A DNA stretch of 64,000 nt from Erwinia tracheiphila (GCF_021365465.1 NZ_CP089932.1:4030001-4094000); one strand, 5' to 3'. Positions 33,226 through 48,468 are shown, counted from the first letter of the stretch. Notes: generated from the sequence alone by a model not told the origin. Translations and numbers: made by a program.

Positions 33226-34371
33226 TTGATAAAGTCAGCGCTCTTGGTTCTGGAAGACGGAACCCAATTCCACGGTCGAGCCATTGGGGCTTTAGGTTCG
33301 GCAGTGGGGGAAGTGGTTTTCAACACGTCAATGACCGGTTATCAAGAAATCCTCACAGACCCTTCCTATTCCCGCCAGATTGTCACCCTCACTTATCCCC
33401 ATATCGGCAATGTCGGCACCAATTCCGTAGATCAAGAATCCTCTCAGGTCCATGCACAAGGGCTGATTATTCGTGACCTGCCGCTGATAACCAGCAACTT
33501 CCGCAGTGAAGAAGGGCTGTCTGCTTATCTGGAACGCCACAACATCGTTGCTATTGCTGATATTGATACCCGTAAACTCACGCGTTTGCTGCGCGAGAAA
33601 GGCGCACAGAACGGCTGCATTATTGCCGGAGATGCCCCGAATGCGGCGCTTGCACTGCAGCAGGCACAGGCATTTCCTGGCCTTAAAGGGATGGATCTGG
33701 CAAAAGAAGTGACCACCAGCGAAACCTATAGCTGGTTGCAGGGCAGCTGGCAGCTGGAAGGCCTGCCTGCCCCTAAAAATGAAGACGGGCAGTCTTTTCA
33801 TGTGGTAGCTTACGACTACGGCGTTAAGCGTAACATCCTGCGTATGCTGGTGGACCGTGGCTGCCGACTGACGGTTGTTCCTGCGCAAACCCCGGCAGAA
33901 GAAGTCTTCAAGCTCAATCCGGACGGCGTATTTCTTTCAAACGGTCCGGGAGACCCGGAACCCTGTGATTATGCCATCACGGCTATCCAGAAATTGTTGG
34001 AAACTGACGTTCCCGTGTTTGGTATTTGTCTGGGGCATCAGCTGCTGGCACTCGCCAGCGGAGCAAAAACGGTCAAGATGAAGCTCGGCCATCACGGTGG
34101 TAATCATCCGGTAAAAGACCTGGATAATAATACGGTGATGATCACCGCACAAAACCACGGTTTTGCCGTCGATGACCGTAATTTACCTGCAAATCTGCGC
34201 GTGACGCATACCTCCTTGTTTGACCATACGGTGCAAGGTATCCACCGTACTGATAAGGCGGCGTTCAGCTTTCAGGGGCACCCAGAGGCAAGTCCAGGTC
34301 CGCACGATGCGGCGTCGCTGTTCGACCACTTTATCGAACTGATCACCGCCTACCGTTCAAACGCAAAATAA
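33226..34371 (+). CDS. carA: Carbamoyl-phosphate synthase small (glutaminase) subunit
   Basis: Releases ammonia from glutamine for carbamoyl phosphate synthesis (arginine and pyrimidines). The start is a TTG at 33226, as in E. coli, with GGAGG 5 bases upstream; this gives 381 residues. A frame extending to 33199 would begin inside the ARG boxes. The class I glutaminase domain has the cysteine nucleophile in [14 protein letters not shown] (near 269) and the His-Glu pair in [13 protein letters not shown]. carB follows after 14 bases. Confidence 0.96.
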   Translation: MIKSALLVLEDGTQFHGRAIGALGSAVGEVVFNTSMTGYQEILTDPSYSRQIVTLTYPHIGNVGTNSVDQESSQVHAQGLIIRDLPLITSNFRSEEGLSAYLERHNIVAIADIDTRKLTRLLREKGAQNGCIIAGDAPNAALALQQAQAFPGLKGMDLAKEVTTSETYSWLQGSWQLEGLPAPKNEDGQSFHVVAYDYGVKRNILRMLVDRGCRLTVVPAQTPAEEVFKLNPDGVFLSNGPGDPEPCDYAITAIQKLLETDVPVFGICLGHQLLALASGAKTVKMKLGHHGGNHPVKDLDNNTVMITAQNHGFAVDDRNLPANLRVTHTSLFDHTVQGIHRTDKAAFSFQGHPEASPGPHDAASLFDHFIELITAYRSNAK

Positions 34372-34385
34372 TCAGGAGCGAGAAA

Positions 34386-37610
<3,225 letters not shown>

Positions 37611-37630
37611 TCTCACTTACCTGCTGTTAA

Positions 37631-37656
37631 ATCCCCGCTCCGGCGGGGATTTTTTT
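37631..37656 (+). terminator. Terminator of carAB
   Basis: ATCCCCGC, loop TCC, GGCGGGGAT and six T, 20 bases after carB. Confidence 0.9.
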
Positions 37657-38181
37657 GAGTAAGCAATAGCCGCGTATTAGCCAGCGTTAGTTTTCACAAA
37701 GCAGTTTCTTGCTTTTTCATTTATCCCCTAACCAGTACCCGGAAGAGTAAATTTTTTGCCAATTAACCAGACAGACTCAATGTTTTTCGTATGTTTACTT
37801 CTTTCGATACTGTTCGCAGCTTAAATATTGGCTGTGGTCCGCGCCCCGGCAGTATAAAGCGCCACGGACTATACGCACGGTGATCTCCTTCATGGCAAGC
37901 CTGAAAAGCGCTGAAAGTGAAGGGCGCTATTAGATGGGATAGTTACATGAGCACTGTTAACGTTATCGTATTAAAGACAGATTCTTAACAGAAAGCACGA
38001 AGGTGGGGAAACCATTACAAAAGCCATGAATGGCATAAAAATTTTTATGTAATGCAGGTAAAGATGATACTTGTTATTTTCGTTTAAAAACCTTTACGTA
38101 TTTCTCCTGGCTTACCTATCGACGAAACTTTCGCCTTTCCGTATGATGACGCCAATTCTACACCCTGTTGAGTAGCATCAG
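37657..38181. other. carB-folA intergenic region
   Basis: About 525 bases without a recognised gene. In E. coli this interval holds many genes (cai, fix, yaaU, kefFC); none has a visible remnant here. The folA promoter lies here but was not resolved. Confidence 0.45.
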
Positions 38182-38661
38182 ATGATAAGCCTGATTGTGG
38201 CGATGGCCGCCGACCGCGTTATTGGAATGGAAAATGCCATGCCGTGGCATTTGCCTGCTGACCTGGCATGGTTTAAGAAAAATACGCTGAATAAGCCGGT
38301 GATTATGGGGCGACGTACCTTTGAATCAATTGGACGACCGCTGCCGGATCGGACGAATATTGTGATCAGCAGTAAAACAGGTGACACTGATGGCGTTATC
38401 TGGGTGACCTCCATTGAGGAAGCGCTGCAAGCTGCCGGTGAGGCTGAAGAAATCATGGTTATTGGCGGTGGCCATGTCTATGAACAACTGCTGCCGCAGG
38501 CTGACCGGCTTTACCTGACCCATATTGATGCTGAAGTGGAAGGCGACACCGCTTTCCCTGACTATGAACCAGATCAATGGCAGTCTGTCTTTAGTGAATT
38601 CCACGATGCGGATCAGCAAAGCAGCCACAGCTGCTTTTGGGAAATTCTGGATCGTCGCTAA
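38182..38661 (+). CDS. folA: Dihydrofolate reductase
   Basis: Reduces dihydrofolate to tetrahydrofolate with NADPH; target of trimethoprim. It has 159 residues, the family length. [30 protein letters not shown] shows in order the N-terminal strand, the M20 loop and catalytic D27; the NADPH-binding MGRRTFES and GGGHVYEQ blocks follow. Single-gene unit, convergent with apaH. It lies in the inverted block; a folC-like gene lies about 7 kb upstream on the same strand. Confidence 0.97.
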   Translation: MISLIVAMAADRVIGMENAMPWHLPADLAWFKKNTLNKPVIMGRRTFESIGRPLPDRTNIVISSKTGDTDGVIWVTSIEEALQAAGEAEEIMVIGGGHVYEQLLPQADRLYLTHIDAEVEGDTAFPDYEPDQWQSVFSEFHDADQQSSHSCFWEILDRR

Positions 38662-38696
38662 TGTGCGCCCTGAGCGGCATTGTTCAGGCATCAATA

Positions 38697-38734
38697 ACGT
38701 CCCGACCTTGCCCTGTAAAGTCAGGACGTTTTTA
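38697..38734 (+). terminator. Terminator after folA
   Basis: AACGTCC (38697-38703) and GGACGTT (38724-38730), then TTTT, 35 bases after folA. The following 300 bases up to apaH contain nothing recognisable. Confidence 0.65.
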
Positions 38735-39030
38735 CTGTAAATAAACGATCACATTTTTGAAAGGTGTCCACTGACCGAGCCTGCTTTTTCTGTGCTGACA
38801 GCACTCGCAGCATACTCAAAAGCCTGCGTCCAGAATTTCCAATGCACAGGTGCGTTGTAAACTACTTTCATCAGCTGTGTTTTTTACTGCTGAGGGGTAT
38901 GTGCTATCGCCACATGAAGCCGACCGCGACTGTCCTGCATCACATTTCATCAAAAAGATAAGAAATTCAGGGGACAGTGGTGAGCAACATATGGACTGCC
39001 CGCCCGCCTGCATACGTCACTGACAGGTAC

Positions 39031-39861
39031 TCACTCCTGCTCTGACTGCGCCCGCTCCGCCGGCTGAGTAAACCATGTCGCATCCTCCCAGCGCAGCATC
39101 GTCAGCGCACCACCCCAGCAGCAGCCCGTGTCCAGTGCCAGAATGCCTTCCGGTGTTCCTTTTCCTTCCAGCGAAGCCCAGTGACCAAAAACAATAGTGT
39201 GATTACTTGCAACCGGGCCGGGAATGCTAAACCAGGGTTTCAGAGGGGGATGGGCGGACTCGGGCGTATCTTTGCAAATCATATCCAGCTGACCGCCAGG
39301 AAAGCAGTAGCGCATTCTGGTCAGGGCGTTTGTGCTGAAACGTAAACGTGCCAGTCCGCTGAGTTTATCGCTCCAGTTATTGGGCATGTCGCCATACATC
39401 GCATCGAGAAAAAGTGGATAAGTGCCGCTGGCCAGTACGACTTCAACTTCACGGGCACAATGGATCGCTGTTTCTAAATCCCACTGCGGCGTAATACCGG
39501 CGTGAGCCATCACCAGCTTTTTTTCACGATCGACCTGAAGCAACGGTTGACGACGCAGCCAGTTGATCAGCTCATCAGCATCCTTTGCCTCCAGCAGGGC
39601 GGTGAAGCGATCCTTAGGCTTATTTCGGCTGATCCCCGCATACACGGCCAGCAAATGCAGATCGTGGTTGCCCAACACGATCTTTGCGGACTCCCCAAGT
39701 GAGCGGACAAAGCGCAGAACGCCCAGCGAGTCGGGGCCGCGCGCGACCAAATCACCGGTTAGCCACAGCGTATCCTGCTCAGGATCGAAGGCAACCTGTT
39801 CCAGTAATGATTGCAGTTCGTGGTAGCAACCGTGAATGTCGCCAATCAGATAAGTACTCAT
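39031..39861 (-). CDS. apaH: Diadenosine tetraphosphatase
   Basis: Symmetrically hydrolyses Ap4A to two ADP and also removes Np4 caps from RNA. It has 276 residues (E. coli 280). Metallophosphatase motifs are intact: [10 protein letters not shown] at 7-16, [11 protein letters not shown] near 36, GNHDLH near 63 and MAHAGI near 119. Last gene of the lptD-surA-pdxA-rsmA-apaG-apaH unit. Confidence 0.96.
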   Translation of the reverse strand: MSTYLIGDIHGCYHELQSLLEQVAFDPEQDTLWLTGDLVARGPDSLGVLRFVRSLGESAKIVLGNHDLHLLAVYAGISRNKPKDRFTALLEAKDADELINWLRRQPLLQVDREKKLVMAHAGITPQWDLETAIHCAREVEVVLASGTYPLFLDAMYGDMPNNWSDKLSGLARLRFSTNALTRMRYCFPGGQLDMICKDTPESAHPPLKPWFSIPGPVASNHTIVFGHWASLEGKGTPEGILALDTGCCWGGALTMLRWEDATWFTQPAERAQSEQE

Positions 39862-39905
39862 AAATCCGTCCGGGGCGGCGCTGAGGCCAGACTGTTGAAG
39901 ATGAA

Positions 39906-40283
39906 CTAATGAATCTGGCTCGGGATCGCCAGCCGGAACACCGGGATGGCTACATTGAAGCCCTTTCCGTCGCAGTCTACCATCGTATAGTGACCTTGCA
40001 TGGTACCCATCGGCGTTTCCAGCACGGTCCCGCTGGTATACTGAAATTCGCCACCCGGTGGAATATGGGGCTGTTCACCGACCACACCTTCGCCCTGAAC
40101 TTCCGTCTCCTGACCGTTGCCGTTAGTGATTAGCCAATAACGGCTCAGTAGCTGCACGCCGCTACGACCAAGATTGCGGATCGTGACGGTATAGGCAAAA
40201 ACATAACAATCTTCTTCCGGCACCGATTGTGACGGAATCCAGATACTTTGCACCTGAATGCAAATCCGGGGCGTATCGGCCAT
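39906..40283 (-). CDS. apaG: ApaG domain protein
   Basis: Small beta-sandwich protein of about 125 residues, linked in Salmonella to Co/Mg resistance; its biochemical role is not settled. ATG at 40283 gives 125 residues, the E. coli length; a GTG three codons upstream lies too close to the GGAGAG ribosome site. The conserved core [13 protein letters not shown] segment (here [23 protein letters not shown]) and PMGTMQGHY are intact. It lies 1 base after the rsmA stop and 44 bases before apaH. Confidence 0.93.
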   Translation of the reverse strand: MADTPRICIQVQSIWIPSQSVPEEDCYVFAYTVTIRNLGRSGVQLLSRYWLITNGNGQETEVQGEGVVGEQPHIPPGGEFQYTSGTVLETPMGTMQGHYTMVDCDGKGFNVAIPVFRLAIPSQIH

Positions 40284-40284
40284 G

Positions 40285-41115
40285 TTATTCACTCTCCTGC
40301 AAAGACGGCTGGGGATGTGCTTTCAGCCAGTTAGCCAGCTGACAGTATTGCGCGACAGTGATGTTTTCAGCACGCAACGTAGGATCAATATTCATTTCCT
40401 GAAGTGCTTCCAGCGTGAACAGATGTCCGAGGCTGTTACGCAGTGTTTTACGACGCTTGCCAAAGGCTTCTGTGGTAATTCTACTCAGTAAACGGATATC
40501 GTCTACCGGATGCGGCAGACGGGCATGAGGCACCAGCCTTACAACAGCAGAGTCTACTTTAGGCGCTGGAGTAAAGGATTCCGGTGGTACTCCCAGCACT
40601 GGAATAACCTGGCAGTAATACTGCGCCATTACCGTCAGACGGCCATACGCTTTGCTGCCAGGTCCGGCAACAAGGCGGTTAACTACTTCTTTTTGCAACA
40701 TGAAATGCATGTCGCGAATGGCATCAGTATAGCTGAACAGGTGGAACATCAGCGGGGTGGAAATGTTATAAGGCAGGTTGCCAAAAACGCGCAGGGGCTG
40801 GCTTTTTTCGCGGGCATATTCCGCAAAGTTAAAGGTCATAGCATCCTGCTGGAAGAGGGTCAGCTTTGGTCCAAGAAAAGGATGCGTTTGCAGACGTGCG
40901 GCCAAATCGCGGTCAAGTTCAATGACCGTCATGCTATCAAGACGCTCACCGACAGGCTCGGTGAGCGCACCGAGGCCGGGGCCAATTTCAACAATGGCTT
41001 CGCCGGGCTGAGGATGAATGGCGGAAACAATACTATCGATAATATATTGATCGTTCAGAAAGTTCTGACCGAAACGTTTGCGGGCAAAGTGCCCCTGATG
41101 GACGCGATTATTCAT
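40285..41115 (-). CDS. rsmA: 16S rRNA dimethyladenosine transferase
   Basis: Dimethylates A1518 and A1519 of 16S rRNA, a late step of 30S assembly (kasugamycin target, KsgA). It has 276 residues. RFGQNFL near 14, SAM motif [11 protein letters not shown] near 43-52 and the catalytic NLPYNIST near 113 are present. Its ATG overlaps the pdxA stop (ATGA-type overlap at 41115). Confidence 0.96.
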   Translation of the reverse strand: MNNRVHQGHFARKRFGQNFLNDQYIIDSIVSAIHPQPGEAIVEIGPGLGALTEPVGERLDSMTVIELDRDLAARLQTHPFLGPKLTLFQQDAMTFNFAEYAREKSQPLRVFGNLPYNISTPLMFHLFSYTDAIRDMHFMLQKEVVNRLVAGPGSKAYGRLTVMAQYYCQVIPVLGVPPESFTPAPKVDSAVVRLVPHARLPHPVDDIRLLSRITTEAFGKRRKTLRNSLGHLFTLEALQEMNIDPTLRAENITVAQYCQLANWLKAHPQPSLQESE

Positions 41116-42104
41116 TAATTTGAGATCATGGTGATGGCGAGATTAAGTGCCGTAATAAAGCTGCCTGCATCGGCGCAACCCCGGCCAGCCAGGTCCAGGG
41201 CGGTGCCGTGGTCGACGGAGGTGCGGATAAAAGGCAGGCCAAGGGTGATATTTACCGCCCGACCAAAGCCTTGATATTTCAGGACGGGGAGGCCCTGATC
41301 GTGATACATCGCCAGAATCGCATCCGCATGCTGCAGATACTTCTGCTGAAATAGGGTATCAGCAGGCAGCGGACCGGTCAGCTGCATACCCTGCTGCCGG
41401 AGTTCGTCCAGCAACGGGATAATGACGTCTATCTCTTCCCGTCCCATATGGCCGCCTTCCCCGGCATGAGGATTAAGGCCACAGACGAAAATGTGGGGTT
41501 TTGTCTGGCCAAATTTGCTTTGCAGGTCGGTATGCAGAATGCCGATAACCTCACGCAGACTGTCGCGGGTAATGGCGGCAGAAACGTCTTTCAGCGGCAA
41601 ATGCGTCGTGGCTAACGCCACTCGCAGTGCCTCAGTGGCCAGCATCATCACCACCCGTGAGCAGCCAGCCCGTTCAGCGAAGAATTCCGTATGTCCGCTG
41701 AAAAGGATGCCCGCCTCATTAATGACGCCTTTATGCACCGGGCCGGTGATCAGCGCGGCAAATTCGCCGCTCAGGCAGCCGTCACAAGCGATCGAAAGCG
41801 TTTCCAGTACATAATGCGCGTTAGCGACACACAGCTCACCGGCCTTAACCAGCTGGGCCGTGGCAACGGGCAACACAGTCAGTGTTCCCGCAGACTGTGG
41901 TTGCGCAGTCAGACCGGGCTGATAATGTCGCAGGGTGAGAGGTAATCCCAGCGCGGCGGCCCGATCCTGCAACACGGCAGGATCGGCGCAGACGACCAGT
42001 TCAACGGGCCAGCTTTGCTGGGCCAGCTGTACGGTAACATCAGGACCAATACCAGAGGGTTCACCACTGGTTATCACGACTCGCTGGTTACTGAGCATTG
42101 CCAT
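41115..42104 (-). CDS. pdxA: 4-hydroxythreonine-4-phosphate dehydrogenase
   Basis: NAD-dependent oxidation in the DXP-dependent pathway to pyridoxal phosphate. It has 329 residues, the family length. [13 protein letters not shown] at the N-terminus, the metal-binding GHTEFF and [12 protein letters not shown] blocks and the C-terminal [15 protein letters not shown] are present. The start overlaps the end of surA by 17 bases; an alternative ATG two codons later is possible. Confidence 0.95.
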   Translation of the reverse strand: MAMLSNQRVVITSGEPSGIGPDVTVQLAQQSWPVELVVCADPAVLQDRAAALGLPLTLRHYQPGLTAQPQSAGTLTVLPVATAQLVKAGELCVANAHYVLETLSIACDGCLSGEFAALITGPVHKGVINEAGILFSGHTEFFAERAGCSRVVMMLATEALRVALATTHLPLKDVSAAITRDSLREVIGILHTDLQSKFGQTKPHIFVCGLNPHAGEGGHMGREEIDVIIPLLDELRQQGMQLTGPLPADTLFQQKYLQHADAILAMYHDQGLPVLKYQGFGRAVNITLGLPFIRTSVDHGTALDLAGRGCADAGSFITALNLAITMISN

Positions 42105-43383
42105 CCAGAATTTTCACATAGGCGGAAGCACGCTGTTCCTGCATCCAGGTTTGTGCCTCTTCAGCAAACTTACGATTAAACAGCAGACGATAAGCGCGTT
42201 CTTTCTGTGCCGCGTCGGTTTTATCAACCTGACGGGTGTCCATCAGCTGAATCAGATGCCAACCGAAGGAAGAATGTACCGGGCTACTCATTTGCCCTTT
42301 CTTTAGTTTCAGCAGCGCATCGCGAAACGCAGGATCGAACATCTCGGGTGAACTCCAACCCAGATCGCCGCCCTGATTCGCTGAACCTGGATCTTCTGAA
42401 AGACTTTTCGCTGCCTGCGCAAAAGTGGTTTTGCCACTGCTAATTTCCGCTGTAACCTGTTCCAGTTTCTGACGCGCCTGATCGTCGGTCATCACTGGCG
42501 AAGGCTTGAGTAAAATATGGCGCGCATGCACTTCAGTCACCGAAATGCTTTGATTATCGCCGCGAATATCGTTCACTTTCAGAATGTGGAAGCCTACGCC
42601 GGAACGAATCGGGCCGACAATGTCACCTTTTTTCGCGGTAATCAGGGTCTGAGCAAACAGAGAAGGTAGCTCCTGGATGCGCCCCCAGCCCATGTTCCCG
42701 CCTTTAAGCGCTTGCGCATCGGCGGAGTAGCTGATGGCCAGCTTGCCAAAATCACCGCCGTTTTTCGCTTCGCTCACCAGCTGGTTAGCCAGTTTTTCCT
42801 GATCGTCCACCTGCTGCTGGGTCGGATTTTCAGGTAGCGGCAGCAAAATATGACTGAGGTTAAACTCGGCAGTATCACTGTTTTGCGCCGAAACCTGTTT
42901 GGCGAGCGAATCCACTTCCTGCGGTAATATAGTGATGCGGCGGCGCACTTCATTGTTACGCACTTCCGCGATGGTCATCTCTTTGCGGATTTGCTCATGG
43001 TAAGTGGCATAGTTCATGCCATCGTAGGCGAGCCGACTGCGCAGCTGGTCGACGGTCATCTTGTTTTGCTGTGCAATGTTAGCAATCGCCTGATCAACCT
43101 GAGCATCCTGGATTTGCAGGCCACCCTGGTGCGCCATCTGCAACAGAATATTGTCCATGACGAGACGTTCAACAATCTGATGGCGCAACGTTTTATCGTC
43201 GGGCAGTTGCTGACCGGCTTCCTGTGCCTGGCTTTTCACCGACTGCATCATACCGTCGACATCACTTTCCAGGACCACACCATTATTGACGACGGCAGCA
43301 ACTCTGTTTACTACCTGTGGGGCTGCAAACGCGGTGCTGGCTGTCAGCACGGCACCAAGGATCAGCATTCTCCAGTTCTTCAT
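42088..43383 (-). CDS. surA: Periplasmic chaperone and peptidyl-prolyl isomerase
   Basis: Folds and escorts outer-membrane beta-barrel proteins, including LptD encoded next to it. It has 431 residues (E. coli 428): signal peptide of about 20 residues ending AFA before APQVV, chaperone domain, two parvulin domains (around 175-275 with [10 protein letters not shown], and 285-385 with [11 protein letters not shown]), and a C-terminal helix. It lies between lptD and pdxA, 54 bases after lptD. Confidence 0.96.
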   Translation of the reverse strand: MKNWRMLILGAVLTASTAFAAPQVVNRVAAVVNNGVVLESDVDGMMQSVKSQAQEAGQQLPDDKTLRHQIVERLVMDNILLQMAHQGGLQIQDAQVDQAIANIAQQNKMTVDQLRSRLAYDGMNYATYHEQIRKEMTIAEVRNNEVRRRITILPQEVDSLAKQVSAQNSDTAEFNLSHILLPLPENPTQQQVDDQEKLANQLVSEAKNGGDFGKLAISYSADAQALKGGNMGWGRIQELPSLFAQTLITAKKGDIVGPIRSGVGFHILKVNDIRGDNQSISVTEVHARHILLKPSPVMTDDQARQKLEQVTAEISSGKTTFAQAAKSLSEDPGSANQGGDLGWSSPEMFDPAFRDALLKLKKGQMSSPVHSSFGWHLIQLMDTRQVDKTDAAQKERAYRLLFNRKFAEEAQTWMQEQRASAYVKILDGNAQ

Positions 43384-43437
43384 ACTTTTTCCATTCTTCT
43401 ATCCGCTCTGCGGGTTTGCAAACGAGTTATCACAACA

Positions 43438-45804
43438 TCAGAAAGAGCGCTGATAAGGCAGAATACCCTGACGCAGCATTTCACCTGTTCCCAGACTGTA
43501 AGACGGGCTCAGGCCGCGTAGCTCAATGTTGAATGAGATTTTGTTGTCATAATTACTTTTACTGTTGGCGCTGTCCCAACTGGTGATTTTACGCTCGTAA
43601 CCCATACGGATGGCATAGCAGCAAGAGTTGTACTGTAATCCAAGAAACTGATCTGCAGGCTGTTTCGCCTTTATATCGTAATACCAGGCACCTACTACGG
43701 CCCACGAATCAGCAATCGGCCAGCTGGCGGTTGCGCCTACCTGCGAAATTCCCTGCTGATAGCCAGGGTTGGTGATCTGGCTTAAGGTCTGCTGGATATA
43801 TTCCGGGCTGGTATAGCGATAATTCAGCTGCACCAGGCGGTCTGCATCGCGACGATATTCCAGCACCGCGCTCCCCTGCGACACGGTTCTCAAACGGGTG
43901 TCATACTGAACGCCACCGCGCGCATTCCAGCGCTCGCTAATTTTCCAGAAGGAGTCACCTGCCCATTCGATACTGCCACGATCGTCCGAATCGGTTGTTT
44001 CCAGACCTGTCCGGGATGGCGTAAACGAGTAGATTTGACCAACGGAAGCATTAAAACGTTCAACCAGATCGTTATCAAATATTCGGGTGGTCACGCCCGT
44101 GGTGATTTGATTAGCAGACGGAATGCGGTCAAGCCCGCTGTAGGTGCGATCGCGGAACAGACCGGTATAATCGCTTTGCAGCAGCGTTGAGTCATAAGCA
44201 CGGATATCGCTCTGATCGCGATAAGGCACATAAAGGTACTGCACGCGAGGTTCCAGCGTCTGGGTATAGCCCGGTGACCAGTCCATATCACGGTCAAACA
44301 CCATTTTGCCATCGACTTTGAACTGCGGCATGACACGGTTAACGCTGCTCTTCAGCTGATTAACCTTGCTGCTATCTACGCTTTCGTTCCAGTACTCAAT
44401 ATCGTTCTGCTGATAGTGAGTGGCCAGTAGTTTAGCTTCGGTATTCAGGCTACCCCAATGATTGGACAGCGGCAGGTTAATGGTGGGTTCCAGATGCAAC
44501 CGAATGGCATCCGGGTAGGCTTCATTTACGTTGGTAAATTTCACTGCCTGTGCGTACAGATGGGTATCAAAGGGACCCACATCGTTCTGATAATAGTTGA
44601 AATCGAACTGCGGCTCGGCGCGATAAACGTCGTTATTGGTTTGCGTGGAGAAAATCTGGAACTGTTTGGTTGACAGCGTCGCATCCCAGTTTTGTTCAGC
44701 ATAGCCAACGCTAAATTTCTGCGTGACGTACCCGTCAGTGGAACTGGCGTAAGGGGATTCAAGGTCGGTGAAATAATAAACGTCGCTGACCTTGGTGTAG
44801 TCAATGTTGAAGCGCCAGTTCTGATCGTAAACGCCATTGTGTTTCCAGGTGAACATCCAGCGATCAGAATCGTCGCTATTCGTGATGTTACGTGACGTGG
44901 CGTCTTTGGTGTATTGCCTGTCTGAGGGCAGATAATCAAATTCCATCAGACCCTCACCAGCTTTGGTCAGATAACGAAATTCATTCTGCAACTGCGTACC
45001 GCGATTACTCATATAATGCGGAGTGATGGTCGCATCGACCTGCGGCGCAATGTTCCAGTAATAGGGAAGAATAAACTCAAAGCCGTTGGAACTGTCATAT
45101 TTGGCGTTAGGGATCAGGAAACCAGAACGGCGGCGATCACCAATGGGGAGCTGCAAATAAGGGCTGTACAGCACCGGCACCTTGCCAATTCTAAAGCGCG
45201 CGTTCCAAATTTCTGCAACCTGTTCTTCGCGATCTTCAATGATATGGGTCCCGGCCACGCTCCAGCTGTTATCGCCGGGCAGGCAGGAGGTAAAGGTGCC
45301 ATTTTCCAGAATGGTATAGCGGTTCTGCCCGCGCAGCTTCATCTGGTCGGCAGTGCCGCGGCCCTGCCGACCAACCATTTGATAATCGCCATTCCAGACG
45401 TTAGTGTCTTTGGTGTTCAGATTAGACCAACCTTTTGGGCCTCTCAGCACGACCTGATCATCGTCGTAATGCACATTGCCCAGTGCATCGACAGTACGAA
45501 CCGGCGTGGTCTGACCCTGCACCTGTTTCTGATGCAGTTGGATTTCATCCGATTGCAGACGACCGTTACCCTGCTGTACATCCACGTTGCCGGTAAATAC
45601 CGCGTTATCGGGGTACCTGCCTTTAGCCTGGTCCGCGTTGATGGTTACCGGCAGATCGTTATTGTTTTTTCCCTGAATCAGGGGGCGGGTATAGCCTGGT
45701 ACACCCAGCATACACTGCGACGCAAGAACGTCGGCCAGACCCTGCTGGCTGTAAAGAGCTGTACCAATGAGCGAGGCCAGCAGAGTAGGTAATCGTTTTT
45801 TCAT
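43438..45804 (-). CDS. lptD: LPS-assembly outer-membrane protein
   Basis: Outer-membrane beta-barrel that with LptE inserts LPS into the outer leaflet. With the ATG at 45804 ([12 protein letters not shown]) it has 788 residues (E. coli 784); an upstream in-frame start is not needed. Signal peptide ends near ALYSQQGLA; an OstA-type beta-jellyroll (about 55-160) precedes the barrel. Cysteines expected for the disulfide bonds are visible (SQCMLG near 31, SCLPG near 172, SCCYA near 725). First gene of the operon. Confidence 0.96.
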   Translation of the reverse strand: MKKRLPTLLASLIGTALYSQQGLADVLASQCMLGVPGYTRPLIQGKNNNDLPVTINADQAKGRYPDNAVFTGNVDVQQGNGRLQSDEIQLHQKQVQGQTTPVRTVDALGNVHYDDDQVVLRGPKGWSNLNTKDTNVWNGDYQMVGRQGRGTADQMKLRGQNRYTILENGTFTSCLPGDNSWSVAGTHIIEDREEQVAEIWNARFRIGKVPVLYSPYLQLPIGDRRRSGFLIPNAKYDSSNGFEFILPYYWNIAPQVDATITPHYMSNRGTQLQNEFRYLTKAGEGLMEFDYLPSDRQYTKDATSRNITNSDDSDRWMFTWKHNGVYDQNWRFNIDYTKVSDVYYFTDLESPYASSTDGYVTQKFSVGYAEQNWDATLSTKQFQIFSTQTNNDVYRAEPQFDFNYYQNDVGPFDTHLYAQAVKFTNVNEAYPDAIRLHLEPTINLPLSNHWGSLNTEAKLLATHYQQNDIEYWNESVDSSKVNQLKSSVNRVMPQFKVDGKMVFDRDMDWSPGYTQTLEPRVQYLYVPYRDQSDIRAYDSTLLQSDYTGLFRDRTYSGLDRIPSANQITTGVTTRIFDNDLVERFNASVGQIYSFTPSRTGLETTDSDDRGSIEWAGDSFWKISERWNARGGVQYDTRLRTVSQGSAVLEYRRDADRLVQLNYRYTSPEYIQQTLSQITNPGYQQGISQVGATASWPIADSWAVVGAWYYDIKAKQPADQFLGLQYNSCCYAIRMGYERKITSWDSANSKSNYDNKISFNIELRGLSPSYSLGTGEMLRQGILPYQRSF

Positions 45805-46114
45805 ACGTGGTATCGAAAATTCCGTGATAACAGGCATCATGCCGACAAACGCTCAGAGACTAACGTACTCAACAGGGTTGCGCCAGTGCTATACCTTTCA
45901 TCTTGCAAATTGCAGTTACTCTGGCTTCACTTACTCGCTTTTGTCGCTTACTTTTGTAAGCATCAGATAAGTTTGCGAAGTTGCTTTATCCCTGAAAATC
46001 TGTAATCAATCAGGTAACTTCTGATGATTTGACCGTGTTGCCGTTAGGCGCTGAGATAAATGACAGGTATGATAATGCAATTTTCAGCTTTCAGCATGGC
46101 GAATTGAGGAGTAT
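45805..46114. other. lptD-djlA divergent promoter region
   Basis: About 310 bases between the divergent lptD and djlA. In E. coli lptD is driven partly by sigma-E; a candidate (TCTGA preceded by AACTT, minus strand near 45966-45990) lacks the right spacing, so none is called. GAGGAG lies just before the djlA ATG. Confidence 0.45.
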
Positions 46115-46936
46115 ATGCGCTATTGGGGAAAAGTAATCGGGCTTGTGCTGGGTTTATTGAGCGGCACGGGCTTTTGGGGATTAGCATTCGGTTTGCTGGT
46201 TGGACACCTTGTTGACAAGGTGCGCGCAGTGCAGGGACAGGGATATTTCGCTAACCAGCAGACTCGCCAGACACTGTTTTTTAGCACCACTTTCCAGATT
46301 ATGGGACATCTGACGAAATCAAAAGGTCGGGTGACCGACGCAGATATTCAGATGGCGTCATTGTTAATGGATCGCATGCAGCTGCATGGCGAGGCTCGCG
46401 CGTCTGCACAGCGAGCGTTCCGCGAAGGCAAAGAGGGGAATTATCCGTTACGCAATAAACTGCGTGAACTCCGCAGCGCCTGCTTTGGCCGTTTTGATCT
46501 AATTAGGATTTTTCTGGAGATTCAAATTCAGGCCGCCTTTGCCGACGGCACACTGCATCCAAATGAACGTCAGGTGCTTTATGTTATTGCGGAAGAACTG
46601 GGTATTTCCCGGCTACAGTTTGAGCAATTTTTACGCATGATGGAAAGCGGTCAGCAGTTTAGCGGCGACGGGCGTGCGTATGGGCGTTCTCAGGGGGCAT
46701 TCAATCCGAGCCAACGTGGACCGACACTTGAAGATGCCTGTAGCGTACTGGGCGTGAAAAGCACTGACGATGCAGCGACTATCAAACGTGCCTACCGCAA
46801 ATTAATGAGCGAACATCATCCGGACAAACTGGTGGCGAAAGGCTTACCGCCACAAATGATGGAAATGGCCAAGCAGAAGGCACAAAATATCCAATCGGCC
46901 TGGGATCTGATTAAGCGCGAGAAGGGATTTAAATAG
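46115..46936 (+). CDS. djlA: Membrane-anchored DnaJ-like co-chaperone
   Basis: Type III membrane protein with one N-terminal helix and a cytoplasmic C-terminal J domain that stimulates DnaK. It has 273 residues (E. coli 271): the helix at about 6-31 with the Gly-rich [18 protein letters not shown], a TerB-like central domain, then the J domain at about 205-270 with HPD in SEHHPDKL. In E. coli it is next to rluA; here it is at the opposite end of the inverted block, beside ispH with IS remnants between. Confidence 0.95.
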   Translation: MRYWGKVIGLVLGLLSGTGFWGLAFGLLVGHLVDKVRAVQGQGYFANQQTRQTLFFSTTFQIMGHLTKSKGRVTDADIQMASLLMDRMQLHGEARASAQRAFREGKEGNYPLRNKLRELRSACFGRFDLIRIFLEIQIQAAFADGTLHPNERQVLYVIAEELGISRLQFEQFLRMMESGQQFSGDGRAYGRSQGAFNPSQRGPTLEDACSVLGVKSTDDAATIKRAYRKLMSEHHPDKLVAKGLPPQMMEMAKQKAQNIQSAWDLIKREKGFK

Positions 46937-47039
46937 AGATTTTATCTGTTAAAGGAGGCGTTGCGGGAAGCAGACAAAATTTTGTCAGGGTGATACAGCC
47001 AGAGAAAAGAACAAGACTGGCTATTATTTTATACCTCAT
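46929..47039 (-). CDS. Small hydrophobic or lipoprotein-like peptide, hypothetical
   Basis: A 36-codon frame starting ATG at 47039 with an unusually good ribosome site (AGAAGGAG, 9 bases upstream). The peptide begins [15 protein letters not shown], a short basic start and hydrophobic stretch ending in a Cys like a weak lipobox, then [19 protein letters not shown]. It ends 8 bases inside the convergent djlA 3' end. I do not recognise a family. It could be a short membrane peptide or chance; it lies next to the IS6 remnant and the inversion boundary. Confidence 0.35.
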   Translation of the reverse strand: MRYKIIASLVLFSGCITLTKFCLLPATPPLTDKISI

Positions 47040-47067
47040 GGAAACGTTCTCCTTCTGATAAAAGGGC

Positions 47068-47577
47068 ACTTTGCAAAGTTCGCGATGATGTGGCCTTTGG
47101 CATAACTGAAAGGCCTTACATTTCAAATGCTTTATTTACCAGGCGAATCACGCGCAGGGGATAGCCGAAGCAGAAGTTTTCCGACTGTCCTTTACGCAGT
47201 GCCCGCATGACTTCAATCCCCTGAAAAGGGCATAAGCTGTCTTCATTGATTTAAAACCCGGCGAGGCATTGATTATCCGTTTCAGTTTGCCATGATCACA
47301 TTCAATAAGGTTGTTCCGGTATTTTATCTGCCTGTGTTCAACGTCAGGCCGGCACTGGCCTTCCCGTTTTAGCAGAGCAGGCGCATGGCCGTATGTTGGC
47401 GCTTTGTCCGTGTTGATGCGGCGGGGGATTTGCCAGCCTTTCACGCTGTTAAAATTTTTCCCAGAAACCGGTATGCTGCTTTGCTGCTACGACGCAGGGA
47501 GGGATAAAAATCAATGGTGCTTCCTCTGCTGTCAACAGCAGGGTACAGATAAGCCCATCGGCCATTCACTTTGATAT
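47068..47577 (-). mobile_element. IS6-family element, C-terminal half, copy b
   Basis: Minus-strand transposase codons from YIKVNGRWAYLYPAVDSRGS (just inside 47577) through KAAYRFLGKILTA, a frameshift, MKGWQIPRRINTDKAPTYG, DVEHRQIKYRNN and ECDHGKLKRII to a second frameshift after MKTAYA; an imperfect terminal repeat GGCACTTTGCAAA lies at 47068-47080. It begins exactly where the N-terminal half at 28253-28498 stops (WYLDET). Nearly identical to copy a (24553-25031), including the second frameshift. Confidence 0.88.
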
Positions 47578-48447
47578 AAGAGCCTGCCCCAAAAGGCGTT
47601 ATCGTATAATGCATCCCGGTCATATCTGAGGACAAAGTATGGCAGGCGGTAAAGGGCAGATTAGCGATGAACTCCGGGACAAAATCGCTCCGCTTATCCC
47701 GGAACACAAAACCCGCCACCCTCCGGGTACGCGCCGAAAACGTGTTGATAATCGGGCCGCAATGAACGCCATTTTCTTCTTCCCCAGAACAGCCTGTCAG
47801 TGGAATGCACTCAATGCCACCGTGATATGTTCATCGGGTTCTGCACACCGGCGCTTCAAGGAACGGAGAGGCGTAGGTGTCTTCGGGCGTTTCTGGCAGA
47901 ACGGATTACTGGCCTGTGAGCACCCGGGCGACACGGACTGCTCATGGCTGTCGGTGGATGGCGGTATGACAACATCACCGCTGTCCGGAACAAAAAAACA
48001 GGGCGCAACCCCACGGACAGAGGGAAACAGCGCGTAAAGTGCACTGATGACAGATGCCGGAGGGCTTGCTCTGTCACGGGTCGTCGCAGCAGCAGACAGG
48101 CACGACATCAAACTGGTGGCGGACACACCCGGTGCTCTTCAGACGGGACGCCCGGGGCAAAAAAACCGTACCCTGCCCGGACAAAGGTGCCGAAACGCCC
48201 GGGCTGAAAACAGACTGGTTGGGCCGTCGTGACAAGCCTCATATCCCACCCCGTAAAGAGGAATGAGATGCCAGTAAAACCACGAACTTCATGGCCCGTC
48301 GCCGGGCTGTCGGGAGGAGGCACAGCCGGATGAACCGGTTTCGCCGGCCCCTGACCCGACGGGAAAAGACGCCTGAGCATGACGGGGCCCTGTTGCGTTT
48401 TTCCTGTGGTTTTATTGTCTGGAATAAAGTTCTGTTGAGACAGGCGC
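47578..48447 (+). mobile_element. IS5-family (IS427-like) element, decayed, copy B
   Basis: Plus-strand transposase: ISDELRDKIAPLIPEHKTRH and AAMNAIFFFPRTACQWNALNA (from ATG 47639), GRFWQNGLLACEHPG, SVDGGMTTSPLSGTKKQGATP, then in shifted frames MTDAGGLALSRVVAAADRHD and HIPPRKEE. Ends: AGAGCCTGCCCCAAAAGG (47579) and, reversed, GCGCCTGTCTCAACAG (48446). Frameshifted and inactive. It sits inside an IS6 element on its left and next to the ispH terminator on its right; oppositely oriented to copy A. Confidence 0.87.
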
Positions 48448-48468
48448 TAATAATTGGATCGTTTACTT

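Noticed and set aside
32889..33476. A 195-codon open frame across the dapB-carA promoter region
   Set aside because: Overlaps the ARG boxes and the first 250 bases of carA in another frame, and starts in AT-rich DNA; carA is certain.
45016..45792. A 258-codon open frame on the plus strand
   Set aside because: Antisense to the 5' part of lptD; no resemblance to any family.
45966..45990. Sigma-E promoter for lptD
   Set aside because: AACTT and TCTGA are separated by only about 10 bases instead of 15-17.
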